A stretch of DNA of 64,000 nucleotides, taken from contig JAQBQL010000106.1 of assembly GCA_028287035.1 (NCBI GenBank), positions 1-64,000 on the forward strand, written 5' to 3'. The notes under the pieces were generated by a model. That model saw only the letters and a list, made by a program, of their open reading frames with translations, did not search any database and was not told the origin of the DNA. The DNA comes from Labilithrix sp. (lineage in GTDB: Bacteria > Myxococcota > Polyangia > Polyangiales > Polyangiaceae). The position numbers and the translations under genes are program-made. Shown here in pieces: positions 45,243 to 53,894 of this stretch (positions are counted from its first letter, which is position 1; each line of letters opens with the position of its first letter).

Positions 45243-46667
45243 TCATCGGCCGGCGACGGCTGCTTCGGCTTCGCGTGAAGCCAGCTGATTCCACTGCGCG
45301 AGGAGCGTGCGGGCGGCGTTGCGGCCGTCGGCGACGGCGTTGACGACCTCCTTGCCGCCGTTGATGCAGTCGCCGCCGGCGAACACCTTCGGGTTGCCGG
45401 TCACGCAGGTGTGCGGGTCGGACGCGACGCAGCCGCGGCCGTCGAGCTCGACGCCGGGCAGCTGGGTCGCGACGGCGCGCAGCTTCGACTGTCCGATGGC
45501 GAGCGCGACGAGGTCGCAGGGGAGCTCGTGCTCCGTGCCCTCGGTCGGCCTCGCCGACGCGTCGGTGCGCGCGACGCGGAGGCCGGTGAGCGTGCCGCTC
45601 GCGTCGCGCACGAAGGCGACCGGCTGCAGGTGCGTGAGGAGCCGTACCGACTCGATGCGCGCGTGCTCCATCTCGTGCGCGTAGCCGGTCATCGCATCGG
45701 GGCCGCGGCGGTAGACCATCGCGACGTCGGCCGCGCCGAGCTGCGCGCACTCGCGGGCGACGTCGATCGCGGTGTTGCCGCCGCCGACGACGATGACGCG
45801 CTTGCCCTCGACCTGACCCTTCTCCTTCGACGTGAGCGAGAGCTTCATGAGCTCGATCCAGGCGGTCGCCCCGTGGACGCCCGGCCCGTCCTCACCCGGG
45901 ATCCCGAGCTTCGTGTCCGCGCCGAGGCCGACGCCCAGGAACACGGCGTCGTAGGTCTCGAGGAGCTTCTTCGCGGAGATCTTCCCCGGGCCGTCGACCT
46001 CGCCGACCTCGATGCCCGTGACCACCTCGACGCCGAGGCTCTTCACGAACTCGACCTCGTGCACCGCATCCTCGGCGTGCAGCTTGTAGGGGGCGATGCC
46101 CGTCGTGTTGAGGCCGCCGGCGACCGCCTTCTTCTCGAACACGATCGCCTCGTGGCCCTCCAGCGCGAGATAGCCGGCGAAGGCGAGCGATGCGGGGCCG
46201 GCGCCGATGCACGCGACCTTCTTCGAGCTCCGGCCGATCTCGTAGCGACGCTTCACGACCGGCGGCTGGCCCTTGGCGGTCGCGGTCTCGGTGGCGAAGC
46301 GCTGGAGCCTGCCGATCTGGATCGGGTCGCGGCCCCAGCCGTTGTAGACGCAGCTGCCGACGCACAGGACCTCGACCGGGCAGACGCGGGCGCACGAGTA
46401 GCCGAGGAGGTTCTGGTCGAAGATCGTCTTCGCGCTGCCGCGGACGTTGTTCGACGCGATCTTCTTGATGAACGTCGGGATGTCGATCTCGGTGGGGCAC
46501 GCCTTGATGCAGGGAGCGTCCACGCAGTAGAGGCAGCGCTCGGCCTCGGCCCGCGCCTCGGCCGACGAGTAGAGCGGCTTCTTGTCGGGAAGATCGTTCT
46601 CGAGCCGGTCCTTCGGGAGGCGCTCGCTGCTGGTGGTGCCATGGGCGGCCTGCGTCGTCTGCGTCAT
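45243..46667 (-). CDS. preT: NAD-dependent dihydropyrimidine dehydrogenase, electron-transfer subunit
   Basis: FAD and Fe-S protein that passes electrons from NADH to PreA. The 474-residue protein begins with the glutamate-synthase-like double iron-sulphur motif (CLYCVDAPCIKACP and CARVCPVEVLCVGSC). FAD-binding ACIGAGPASLAFAG and NAD-binding VIVVGGGNTAIDVA follow, and the C-terminal GDCINGGKEVVNAVADG contacts FAD. Order preT-preA matches Escherichia coli. About 180 bases upstream separate it from a membrane protein gene on the same strand, which probably holds its promoter. Confidence 0.95.
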   Translation of the reverse strand: MTQTTQAAHGTTSSERLPKDRLENDLPDKKPLYSSAEARAEAERCLYCVDAPCIKACPTEIDIPTFIKKIASNNVRGSAKTIFDQNLLGYSCARVCPVEVLCVGSCVYNGWGRDPIQIGRLQRFATETATAKGQPPVVKRRYEIGRSSKKVACIGAGPASLAFAGYLALEGHEAIVFEKKAVAGGLNTTGIAPYKLHAEDAVHEVEFVKSLGVEVVTGIEVGEVDGPGKISAKKLLETYDAVFLGVGLGADTKLGIPGEDGPGVHGATAWIELMKLSLTSKEKGQVEGKRVIVVGGGNTAIDVARECAQLGAADVAMVYRRGPDAMTGYAHEMEHARIESVRLLTHLQPVAFVRDASGTLTGLRVARTDASARPTEGTEHELPCDLVALAIGQSKLRAVATQLPGVELDGRGCVASDPHTCVTGNPKVFAGGDCINGGKEVVNAVADGRNAARTLLAQWNQLASREAEAAVAGR

Positions 46668-46847
46668 GAAGGTTCTGCGTCCTGGAGGGGCTCGCGCCCG
46701 GCGCGCCGCGTCCCGAACGACGTGCGAGGCGGGGGCGGAGGTGACCGGCAGAGATCAGGGGCGCGACCGCCACGGCCGAACGTCCGAACCTGCGCCAAGG
46801 AGAGACGATCTCGCGTCCCTCGGGACCGTGTCAAGCTCCCTGCCGCG

Positions 46848-48131
46848 TCAACGCCCGCGCGCAGGGGGCGCGGCGAGGCGTCCGAAGCGCAGCGCGAGCA
46901 CGCCCTCGGGCTCGTCCTCGAGCACCGTCTCGAGCGCGGCCTTCAGCTCGTCGTCCGCGGACTCGGCGGCGACGCGGATCCTTCGTTCCGCCTCGCCCCC
47001 GGCGGACACCCGCAGCGCGAGCGCGGCCGCCGCGCGCACGTCGGCATCGAGCGTGGCGTCGTCGAGCGCGCTCTCGAGCGCCACCCGTGAGAGCGGCTCG
47101 TCGCGATAGGTCGCTGCGCCGGTCCCGAGGGCGGTCACCGAGGAGATCCACGCCTCCGCGGTGCGCCCCCGGCGGGCGAGCCGAGCGACCGCCGCCGCGG
47201 CCGGCGCCCGTTCCATGGCGCGCGCCTCGTGCTCCGTCTTGGCCTCGGTGATGGCGTCCGCCAGGGCGATGGCCTCGGCCTCGAGCTCTTTCGGGTCTCG
47301 CAGCAGCGCGCCCCGGAGCAGCGCGTGACGCCCGCCGTCCGTGGTCACGAGCGTGAGCTCGCCTCCCGCCCGCTCGACGGAGTCGACCTCGTCCCACGAG
47401 AAGTGCCTCTGCCGGCGGCCGCGTGTCACCTCGAGCCCTGCGCGGCTCGCCGTGATGTCGACGCGCGCCGCGTTGAGCGCCATCGCGACGGGTGCCGAGA
47501 GGAGGATGGCGACCGTGGAGCGGAGGAAGGCGTCGAGGTTCTGCCACTGACCCTCGGCGACGAGCACGTAGGCAACCACGAGGAGCGCGTACGGCAGGAC
47601 GAGCCACTTCGCGAGCTGATCGAAGTCGAGCCGCATGGCGTCGTGACGTCGCGCGCTGCCCTTGCCGAAGCCGAGGCTCCCGACGAGCGCCGTCACCTCC
47701 GCGGCCGTGCCGCGCAGTGTCGTCTCCGCGCGCGACCCTGCGCGCAGGGTGACCGCGAGGTCACCGCGTGGCCGGTGCATGACCGTCGCCCCGGTGAGCT
47801 CCGCGAGCGACGCGAACCTCCTTTGCTTCCCGTGGCGCGAGGGAAGGTGGAGGTTCTCACCGTCGAACAGGACGGGGGAGCGGCGCGTCGAGCTCGCGGC
47901 CCCCGTGAGCGTGAGCATCCCAGCCATGACCGACAGGAACGGAAACCACGTCCCGAGCTTCAGCTGCACTACCGTGTCGACCGCCGCGGCGACGAGGAGC
48001 GCCGCGGCGATCCCCGTGCGAGAGCGCACGACCCCGGCCTCGAAACCGAGGTTCCCCTCGAAGCGAGCGCGCTGTTCGCGGGTCTCCACGGTAGCCGCTC
48101 GAGAGGTGCGGCCCGCGGGCCCGGCGGTCAA
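46848..48131 (-). CDS. Four-helix membrane protein with PH-like cytoplasmic domains
   Basis: A 427-residue protein, TTG start 48131 with AGG five bases upstream; GTG 48089 is an alternative. It has two pairs of membrane helices (about 38-80 and 175-222). Each pair is followed by a stretch typical of bacterial PH-like folds (SPVLFDGENLHLPSR; SRAGLEVTRGRRQRHFSWDEV). The C-terminal third is Ala/Glu-rich helix. I know no function. It lies 10 bases downstream of the beta-propeller-like lipoprotein gene, so the two probably share a transcript. Confidence 0.72.
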   Translation of the reverse strand: MTAGPAGRTSRAATVETREQRARFEGNLGFEAGVVRSRTGIAAALLVAAAVDTVVQLKLGTWFPFLSVMAGMLTLTGAASSTRRSPVLFDGENLHLPSRHGKQRRFASLAELTGATVMHRPRGDLAVTLRAGSRAETTLRGTAAEVTALVGSLGFGKGSARRHDAMRLDFDQLAKWLVLPYALLVVAYVLVAEGQWQNLDAFLRSTVAILLSAPVAMALNAARVDITASRAGLEVTRGRRQRHFSWDEVDSVERAGGELTLVTTDGGRHALLRGALLRDPKELEAEAIALADAITEAKTEHEARAMERAPAAAAVARLARRGRTAEAWISSVTALGTGAATYRDEPLSRVALESALDDATLDADVRAAAALALRVSAGGEAERRIRVAAESADDELKAALETVLEDEPEGVLALRFGRLAAPPARGR

Positions 48132-48141
48132 GGCTGCCTGA

Positions 48142-49740
48142 TCAGAACGTGACGGCGTAAAGGCCGGCGGCGTCCGAGTAGACGACCGACTTGCCCGACG
48201 TGTCGAAGCCGCCCTGGAGCGAGACCGCGGCGGCGATCGGCTTCGCCGCGCCGCCCGCGACGATGTCGATGTACGAGAGATCGCCGGTCGTGAGGTTGGC
48301 CGAGACGGCCTTCGGGTTCGAGATGACGACCGCGCCGGTGCCCGTCGTGAGCGTACGCAGATCGTACATCGCGGGGAGAAGCTCCTTCTCGGCGCCGCCC
48401 GCGACCGACTTCGCCTTCAGCTTGCCGTTGCCGTCAGCGTCGATGTCCGTCTGGTAGACGTAGAACGTGCTGTCGCCGGTGAAGCCGAAGGAATAGGCGG
48501 TCGCCGTCGCGACGATGTCGACCGGGGCCGCCGTCGTCAGCAGGTTGAACGCATGGAGATCGGAGAGGCCGCCCGCGGCCGCGACGGTCGCGTAGATGCC
48601 GAACTTGTCGTCGCGAGAACGGTCACGGATGGCGATGGGCGCGCCGGTCGACAGGTCGGCGATGACCGGCGTGGCGACCGCGGTGGCGCGGCGGATCGCC
48701 TTCACCGTGCCGGTGTCGACGCGGTAGATCGCCGCCGAGCCGTCGGCGAGCATGAACCCGCTCTTCGTGTTGTCCTCGAGGTCGATGCGCGTCGGAGTGG
48801 CCGCGTTGAGGATGATCCGTCCGGTCGCCGCGACCGACGAGGTCGTCACGAACACCTTGTCGCCCGTCGCGCTCGCGGAGAAGGCCGGCTGGATGGTCCC
48901 CGCCGCGGCGCCGTTCGCGTCGAGGCGCACCGGCGCCGTGGCGCCGTCGGCGACCGAGTAGAGGCGCGCCGCCTTGGCGCCCGGCGTGACGCCGGTGCAG
49001 TAGGCGCCGAAGAGGACCTTGCCCGCGAACCGGATGTCGGGCGCGCAACCCGCGGCGGCGAGGTTGACGGCCGCGTCGCCGGTGAGCACCGCGGTCGGCG
49101 AGGCCGCCGCGGCGGCGGTGACCGCGAGGTTCGAGGAGAGATAGGAGCCAGCGGTCGCGCCGGCCGTGCCGCCCACCGAGAAGGCGACGCGCGTGCCGTC
49201 GGTGGTCGCCATGAAGAGGCCCGGGATCGAGCCCGTCGCCACGGCGGTCTTCTGGCCGGCCGCCTTCGTCCAGTAGTTCACCGTGCCGAGCCCGTTCGTC
49301 ACGCCGGTCCAGTAGGCGACCGCGCCGCCCGTGACGACGACGCCGTCGGTCTGAGCGAACGCCTGCACGAGCACGGTCGGCGTGCCGCCGGCGAGCGGGA
49401 CGATCTCGAGGCTCGCGGCGGTGCCGTTCGCGACGAGGTACGCGACGGTGCCGTCCGCGGTGATGCCGACGAGCGACGTCTTGCCGGCGCGGAGCGTGAC
49501 GGGTCCGCCGCCGCCGCTGGAGCCGCTGCTGCCGCTCGAGCCGCTGCTGCCGCTGGAGCCGCCGTCGTCCTCCGTGCCGGAGGTGCCGCTGCTGGAGCCC
49601 GGCTTGTGGCCGCTGGAGCCGCTCGAGCTGCTGGAGCTGCTGGTGCCGTCGTCGGGCACGGAGGCGCTATCGGCGCCGCACGCGACCACGAGGAGAGAAC
49701 CGACCGTGAGGACCGAACCGAGGAGGATGCCGTGGCGCAT
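48142..49740 (-). CDS. Ser/Gly-linker lipoprotein with beta-propeller-like domain
   Basis: A 532-residue lipoprotein. The lipobox is LLVVAC (C21). Residues 32-78 are almost purely Ser and Gly, with a repeated SSG unit, forming a flexible tether. The rest has repeating strand motifs of about 45-50 residues (GKTSLVGITADGTVAYLV, GGTPTVLVQAFAQTDGVVV, ...), as in extracellular WD40-like beta-propellers. Such proteins are abundant on myxobacterial surfaces. No catalytic residues recognised. Confidence 0.8.
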   Translation of the reverse strand: MRHGILLGSVLTVGSLLVVACGADSASVPDDGTSSSSSSSGSSGHKPGSSSGTSGTEDDGGSSGSSGSSGSSGSSGGGGPVTLRAGKTSLVGITADGTVAYLVANGTAASLEIVPLAGGTPTVLVQAFAQTDGVVVTGGAVAYWTGVTNGLGTVNYWTKAAGQKTAVATGSIPGLFMATTDGTRVAFSVGGTAGATAGSYLSSNLAVTAAAAASPTAVLTGDAAVNLAAAGCAPDIRFAGKVLFGAYCTGVTPGAKAARLYSVADGATAPVRLDANGAAAGTIQPAFSASATGDKVFVTTSSVAATGRIILNAATPTRIDLEDNTKSGFMLADGSAAIYRVDTGTVKAIRRATAVATPVIADLSTGAPIAIRDRSRDDKFGIYATVAAAGGLSDLHAFNLLTTAAPVDIVATATAYSFGFTGDSTFYVYQTDIDADGNGKLKAKSVAGGAEKELLPAMYDLRTLTTGTGAVVISNPKAVSANLTTGDLSYIDIVAGGAAKPIAAAVSLQGGFDTSGKSVVYSDAAGLYAVTF

Positions 49741-49788
49741 GGGGTGCGCTTCTATAGCCTGCCGGCGGCCGCCCGCAACCCGCGGTTG

Positions 49789-50301
49789 TCAGACGCGCAG
49801 ATCGCGCAGGTCACGTGCGTAGAAGCGGTCGCACCCGAAGTGACCGGTCGCGCCGAGCGGGCCCGGGATGCGCAAGAATCCGCTCTTCTCGTAGAGACCG
49901 ATCGCCCGGGTCATGCCCTCGAGGGTCTCCAGGTACATCCGCTCGAACCCGTCGCGGGCCGCGCCTTCGAGGCACGTGACGAGCAGGCGCCGCCCGACGC
50001 CGTGACCGCGCGCCTCCGGCTGGAAGTACATCTTGCGGAGCTCGCACGTGATCCCGTCACCGCCGACGAGCGCGGCGTAGCCCCCGCCGCCGACGACGCG
50101 CTCCCCGTGCGTCACCACGAAGTACGCGGAGCGGGGCGCCGCGTAGGCGCCGGCCATGTCGTCGACCTCCGGATCGGTGATCGCGAAGCCGGGCCCGATC
50201 GCACCGAAGGAGGGCATGACCTCACGAATGAGCGCGGCAACCGCCGCGTTGTCGGTTGCCGTGATGGCGCGGATCCTGAGGTCGGCGGGGCTTACGTTCA
50301 T
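49789..50301 (-). CDS. GNAT family N-acetyltransferase
   Basis: A 170-residue acetyl-CoA-dependent acyltransferase from ATG 50301. The acetyl-CoA loop is PEARGHGVGRRLL, preceded by strand 4 (CELRKMYFQ) and followed by the YLETLEGMTRAIGLYEKSGF motif near the C-terminus. Length and order are those of a free-standing GNAT. Substrate unknown; the closest pattern is amino-acid or small-molecule acetyltransferases. It is divergent from the second DUF4266 gene, with 130 bases between. Confidence 0.9.
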   Translation of the reverse strand: MNVSPADLRIRAITATDNAAVAALIREVMPSFGAIGPGFAITDPEVDDMAGAYAAPRSAYFVVTHGERVVGGGGYAALVGGDGITCELRKMYFQPEARGHGVGRRLLVTCLEGAARDGFERMYLETLEGMTRAIGLYEKSGFLRIPGPLGATGHFGCDRFYARDLRDLRV

Positions 50302-50431
50302 CGCGGAACGAAGAAATACGCCACTTCGCTCCTTCGCGGCGCTGTTGCCACCACGGCAACAGCGCGTTGCTCCCGGCGCGCCCACATTCGTGCAGCGTTT
50401 TCCGGCGGCTGCCACTACAAGGCGAAGGTTC

Positions 50432-50641
50432 ATGAGCCGTCTCGTGCCCCTCTGCTCCGTGCTGCTCGCGTGCCTCGCGCTCGGCGGCTGTACCCACGTG
50501 AAGCCCTGGGAGCGAGGCAAGCTCGCGCACCCGACGATGACGGGCATGGAGAACGGCCCGGCGGCGGAGCACGTCTACGCCGTCCAGGAAGGCGCGACGG
50601 GCGGCGGCGCATCGGCGGAGAGCGGCTGCGGATGCAACTGA
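50432..50641 (+). CDS. DUF4266-type small lipoprotein ending CGCN (second copy)
   Basis: A 69-residue lipoprotein with lipobox LALGGC (C20), then THVKPWERGKLAHPTM, the same core as the copy at 29164 (K-P-x-x-R-x-x-L-A-x-P-x-M). The tail is Gly/Ser-rich and ends SGCGCN. The GAAGG ribosome binding site lies four bases from the ATG. Its last 10 bases contain the start of the DUF3570 gene. The terminal Cys-Gly-Cys-Asn is identical in both copies although the rest has diverged, which implies strong selection on it. Confidence 0.87.
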   Translation: MSRLVPLCSVLLACLALGGCTHVKPWERGKLAHPTMTGMENGPAAEHVYAVQEGATGGGASAESGCGCN

Positions 50642-51909
50642 CGCGCGCCTTCCTCGCCGGCGTCCTCGTGATCGTGAGCGCCGGGTCGGCGCGCGCGCAG
50701 GGCAACCAGGAGGACAACGGCGGTCCGGCCGCCGCTCCGGCCGCCACCGAGCCCGCCCCAGCGTCCGCGCCCGCCGCGACCGAGCCCGCCGCGCCAGCCG
50801 GCCAAGGCCGGACGTCGAACCTCGACGTGCGCGTCGTCTCCGAGGTGGCCGGGTACCTCGACAGCACGGCAACGAGCGTCCTCACGCCCAGCATCGGAGC
50901 GACCGTCGAGAACCCCACCGCCGGATGGGGCGCGTCCGGGCACTACCTCGTCGACGTCGTCTCGGCCGCGTCGCCCGACATCGTCTCCACCGCTTCGCCG
51001 AACTTCAAGGAGGTGCGCCAGGCGGGCGGCCTCGGGGGGCGCTACAAGCCGGGCCTGTACGGCGTCGCCGCCAACGCGAACGCCTCCTACTCGAACGACT
51101 ACCTGTCGCTCAGCGCGGGCGCGCAGCTCACGCAGGATCTCGACGAGAAGAACCTCACGCTCATCGAGGGCTACGGCTTCGGGCACGACGTGATCGGCCG
51201 CACCGGCACGCCGTTCGACGTCTTCTCGCGCAAGCTCGACTACCACATGCTGACGCTCGGCCTGTCGCGCGTCGTGAACCCGGGGCTCGTGCTCGGCCTC
51301 TACGGCGACGCCATCCTGGAGCGGGGCGACCAGTCGAAGCCGTACCGCTACATCCCGCTCTTCGCGCCCGAGGTGGCCCCCACGATCCCGGTCGGCGCCG
51401 GCGTCACGCAGGTCGCCGACGCGCGCGTGCAGTGGCGCCCGCTCGAGCAGCTTCCGCTCGAGCGCAACCGCTTCGCGCTCACCGGCCGGATGGGCTGGCG
51501 CCGCGGCGGCACGACCCTCCGCGTCGAGGAGCGCGGCTACGTCGATTCGTGGGGGCTCGTGGCTTCCACGACGGACGCGCGCTACTTCATCGACGTGTCG
51601 GAGCGCATCACGATCTGGCCCCACGGCCGCTTCAACATCCAGAACGGCGTCGACTTCTGGCAGCGGACGTACGTGTCGACGAGCGTGCACGACATCCCCG
51701 CGCTCCGCACCGGCGACCGCGAGCTCGGCCCGCTGCGCACCCTCGGCGGCGGCGGCGGCATCCGCGTCGCGCTCGGCAAGTCGGGCGCGCTGCAGGACCT
51801 CGTGCTCACGGGCTCCCTCGATGCGTACTGGACGCACTTTCTCGACGCCCTCTACGTCGAGGACCGCCTGAGCGCGCTCGCCGCGGTCGGCCTGGAGGTC
51901 GGATTCTGA
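50632..51909 (+). CDS. DUF3570-type outer-membrane protein (second copy)
   Basis: A 425-residue exported protein. Signal peptide 1-22 ends ARA. An Ala/Pro/Thr-rich linker (30-60) precedes a beta-barrel-like body (VVSEVAGYLDSTATSVLTP ... GLEVGF) ending in Phe. It shares with the 29394 protein the opening strand and the phrase order, including VDVVSAASPDIV against ADIVSGASVAV. It begins within the final codons of the DUF4266 lipoprotein gene and its stop overlaps the next start (TGATG). It is probably an outer-membrane channel for its partner lipoproteins. Confidence 0.87.
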   Translation: MQLTRAFLAGVLVIVSAGSARAQGNQEDNGGPAAAPAATEPAPASAPAATEPAAPAGQGRTSNLDVRVVSEVAGYLDSTATSVLTPSIGATVENPTAGWGASGHYLVDVVSAASPDIVSTASPNFKEVRQAGGLGGRYKPGLYGVAANANASYSNDYLSLSAGAQLTQDLDEKNLTLIEGYGFGHDVIGRTGTPFDVFSRKLDYHMLTLGLSRVVNPGLVLGLYGDAILERGDQSKPYRYIPLFAPEVAPTIPVGAGVTQVADARVQWRPLEQLPLERNRFALTGRMGWRRGGTTLRVEERGYVDSWGLVASTTDARYFIDVSERITIWPHGRFNIQNGVDFWQRTYVSTSVHDIPALRTGDRELGPLRTLGGGGGIRVALGKSGALQDLVLTGSLDAYWTHFLDALYVEDRLSALAAVGLEVGF

Positions 51910-52421
51910 TGCGTCCTCTTCGTTTCGTCGCCGCGGCGGCCTTGCTCGCCTCGTGCGCCAACCCCGTGCACGACGATCAGGTGGCGGCGCAGGGCGGCGG
52001 CTCGGGCGACGCGATCGACGGGATCCCTCCGGGGCCGACCCATCGCGCCGGCCAGCAGTGCTCGCGGTGCCACAGCTCGGAGGGACCGGGGCCCGACTTC
52101 GCGCTCGCGGGGACGCTGTACGCGGTCCGTGGCCAGCCGGCGCCCGCGGTCGGCGCCAAGATCCTCCTCACCGACTCGGGGGGGACGCAGAAGTCCTTCA
52201 CGACGAACGAGGTCGGGAACTTCTACGTGCCCCGCGAGCAGTGGGATCCAGAGTGGCCGGTCTACGTGACGGTCACCGGCACCGGACCGGACGGCAAGCA
52301 GACCTCGCGTGACATGCTCTCGCGCATCGGCGGCAACGGCGGCTGCGCCGTGTGTCACTACGGCGCTGACAACCAGCCCTCGCACATGCCCCCGGTGTTC
52401 GTCGCGGATCCGCTCCCATGA
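51909..52421 (+). CDS. Diheme c-type cytochrome-like lipoprotein with beta-domain
   Basis: A 170-residue lipoprotein (signal ending LLASC, C16). It has two canonical heme-attachment motifs, CSRCH (51-55) and CAVCH (146-150). Between them is a carboxypeptidase-regulatory-like beta domain (GTLYAVRGQPAPAVGAKILL ... TNEVGNFYVPREQW). A central beta-sandwich flanked by two hemes is unusual for a soluble cytochrome and suggests a surface or outer-membrane position. Start and stop both overlap the neighbouring genes (TGATG before, ATGA after), so it is an obligate part of the second DUF4266-DUF3570 module. Confidence 0.85.
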   Translation: MRPLRFVAAAALLASCANPVHDDQVAAQGGGSGDAIDGIPPGPTHRAGQQCSRCHSSEGPGPDFALAGTLYAVRGQPAPAVGAKILLTDSGGTQKSFTTNEVGNFYVPREQWDPEWPVYVTVTGTGPDGKQTSRDMLSRIGGNGGCAVCHYGADNQPSHMPPVFVADPLP

Positions 52422-52957
52422 TGAAGCGACTCTTCGTTTTCCTGAACCTCGCCGGAACTGCCGGCACGGTCCTCGCGGGCGGCTGCTCGTCGCCCGACAC
52501 GAGCGGGCGTGTCGACGCGGTCGGTCCCGACGTGGCGCAGTTCCAGGCCGTCGCGCCGATGCTGGTGCGCCGCTGCGGGTCGATCGACTGCCACGGCTCG
52601 CTCTACCGGAACTTCCGGCTCTACGGCTTCGGCGGCACGCGCCTCGCGCCCACCGACCGTCCCGACTTCCCGACGCTGCCGAGCGCCGCGGAGATCGCCG
52701 CCGACTACGACGCGGTGGTCGGCGTGGAGCCCGAGATCATGGCCGAGGTCGTGCGCAGCGGCGGCGCCGGCACCGAGCGGCTCACCCTCGTGCGAAAGGC
52801 GCGCTTCGAGGAGAATCACAAGGGCGGGCAGCGCATCGTCCGCGGTGACGACGCCGACGTTTGCCTCCTCACGTGGCTCTCGAGCAGCACCGATCAGGCG
52901 GCTTGCCGCCGCGCGGCGTGCGGCGTCGGCGAGACGAACCAGCTCTGCATGCCCTGA
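52418..52957 (+). CDS. Lipoprotein with CX4CH heme-like motif
   Basis: A 179-residue lipoprotein (start ATG 52418 or 52421; lipobox LAGGC, C23). The motif RRCGSIDCHGS gives C53, C58 and H59, the CX4CH variant of c-type heme attachment. Further Cys residues near the C-terminus (VCLLTWLSS, ACRRAACG) may form disulphides. It resembles the 27858 protein in the order motif, linker and final segment, so the two modules share three gene families. It is the last gene of the module, 4 bases before a convergent lipoprotein gene. Confidence 0.78.
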   Translation: MMKRLFVFLNLAGTAGTVLAGGCSSPDTSGRVDAVGPDVAQFQAVAPMLVRRCGSIDCHGSLYRNFRLYGFGGTRLAPTDRPDFPTLPSAAEIAADYDAVVGVEPEIMAEVVRSGGAGTERLTLVRKARFEENHKGGQRIVRGDDADVCLLTWLSSSTDQAACRRAACGVGETNQLCMP

Positions 52958-52961
52958 GGGA

Positions 52962-53834
52962 TCAGGGGCCCGCGTCGGTCTCCCCGGCGAGCACGAAGGC
53001 GAACGCGCGGGTCATCACGTCCTCGATGTCGTCCGAGTAGAGGTGCGCGGTGTGGTGCATCACGAAGAGCCGCGCCGGAAAGCCCGCGTCGGCCAGCGCG
53101 GCGACGGTCTTCTGCTCGCCCGCCAGCTCGGTGCCCTGCTCGCCCGCCACGAGCGCCACCGCGCGGACGCCGGACTTGCGGAGCGACGCGGCCGACAGCG
53201 GCGCGTTGGCCTCGACGAGCACGAGGTAAGGCCAGCGGCCCGGATGGGCCCGCGCGATGGCCGGGGCCGCGAACGCCCCGCGGGACCATCCGGTGAGGAT
53301 GGCGCCGGGACGACGGAGAGCTCCGCGCTCCCGCGCGTCGACCTTCGCGATCGCGCGCTCGAGGTCCGCGTCCATCGCCGCGACGAGCCCTTCCCACGTC
53401 GGCGCCTCCCAGGAGGGCGGGCCGTTCGGGCCGTCCCCGCAGCGAGCGTTGCCGGTCGGCGCCACGAGCGCGCCCACCGCGGTTGCGGCGCCGAGCCACT
53501 TGCCCGCCGAGTAGGCGTTCGGAAAGCAGATGCCGTGGAGGTGCGCGACGAGCCGGAACGGCCCCGGTCCGGCGGGCAGCGCGTAGTAGACGGACCGGCC
53601 CTCCTCGAGCGGAAGCTCACGGGCGCGCGGCCTCGGCGGCGGCGGCGCGGCATCGACCGGGAGCGCGGCGTCTGCGACAACCACAGCTGCGTCAGGCGGC
53701 GCCGCCTCTTCCGGCTCGCCGGTTCCGGGTGGCGGGCCCGCGTGCTCGACGCCCGCGCCGCGCGTGCAGGCGAGGACGACGAGCGGCAACAGCGCGAGCA
53801 CGGCGCGGCGGAGTGAGCCCGGCGGTCCGGTCAT
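52962..53834 (-). CDS. Alpha/beta-hydrolase-like lipoprotein
   Basis: A 290-residue lipoprotein from ATG 53834. An earlier in-frame start at 53900 would overlap the divergent kinase gene. The lipobox is VVLAC (C23), followed by an Ala/Pro-rich linker (30-72). The folded part has the hydrolase core: HLHGICFPNAYS (oxyanion region), the nucleophile elbow GWSRGAFA (S184), and a late FVMHHTAHLYSDD that may supply the catalytic His. It probably acts as an envelope esterase or peptidase. Substrate unknown. Confidence 0.75.
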   Translation of the reverse strand: MTGPPGSLRRAVLALLPLVVLACTRGAGVEHAGPPPGTGEPEEAAPPDAAVVVADAALPVDAAPPPPRPRARELPLEEGRSVYYALPAGPGPFRLVAHLHGICFPNAYSAGKWLGAATAVGALVAPTGNARCGDGPNGPPSWEAPTWEGLVAAMDADLERAIAKVDARERGALRRPGAILTGWSRGAFAAPAIARAHPGRWPYLVLVEANAPLSAASLRKSGVRAVALVAGEQGTELAGEQKTVAALADAGFPARLFVMHHTAHLYSDDIEDVMTRAFAFVLAGETDAGP

Positions 53835-53894
53835 GGCCGCGAGGGTAGGGGCTGCGGCGGCGAGCGCGAGAGTGGACGTCACGAGGGCCGTGCG

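Noticed and set aside
49500..49645. Short tandem repeats that could suggest a CRISPR or satellite array
   Set aside because: They encode the Ser/Gly linker of the 48142-49740 lipoprotein in frame. There are no spacers of regular length.
48553..50631. Long plus-strand frame upstream of the second DUF3570 gene
   Set aside because: Antisense to the lipoprotein and GNAT genes, Arg/Gly/Ala-rich, with no signal peptide. The real gene begins at 50632, where the signal sequence starts.
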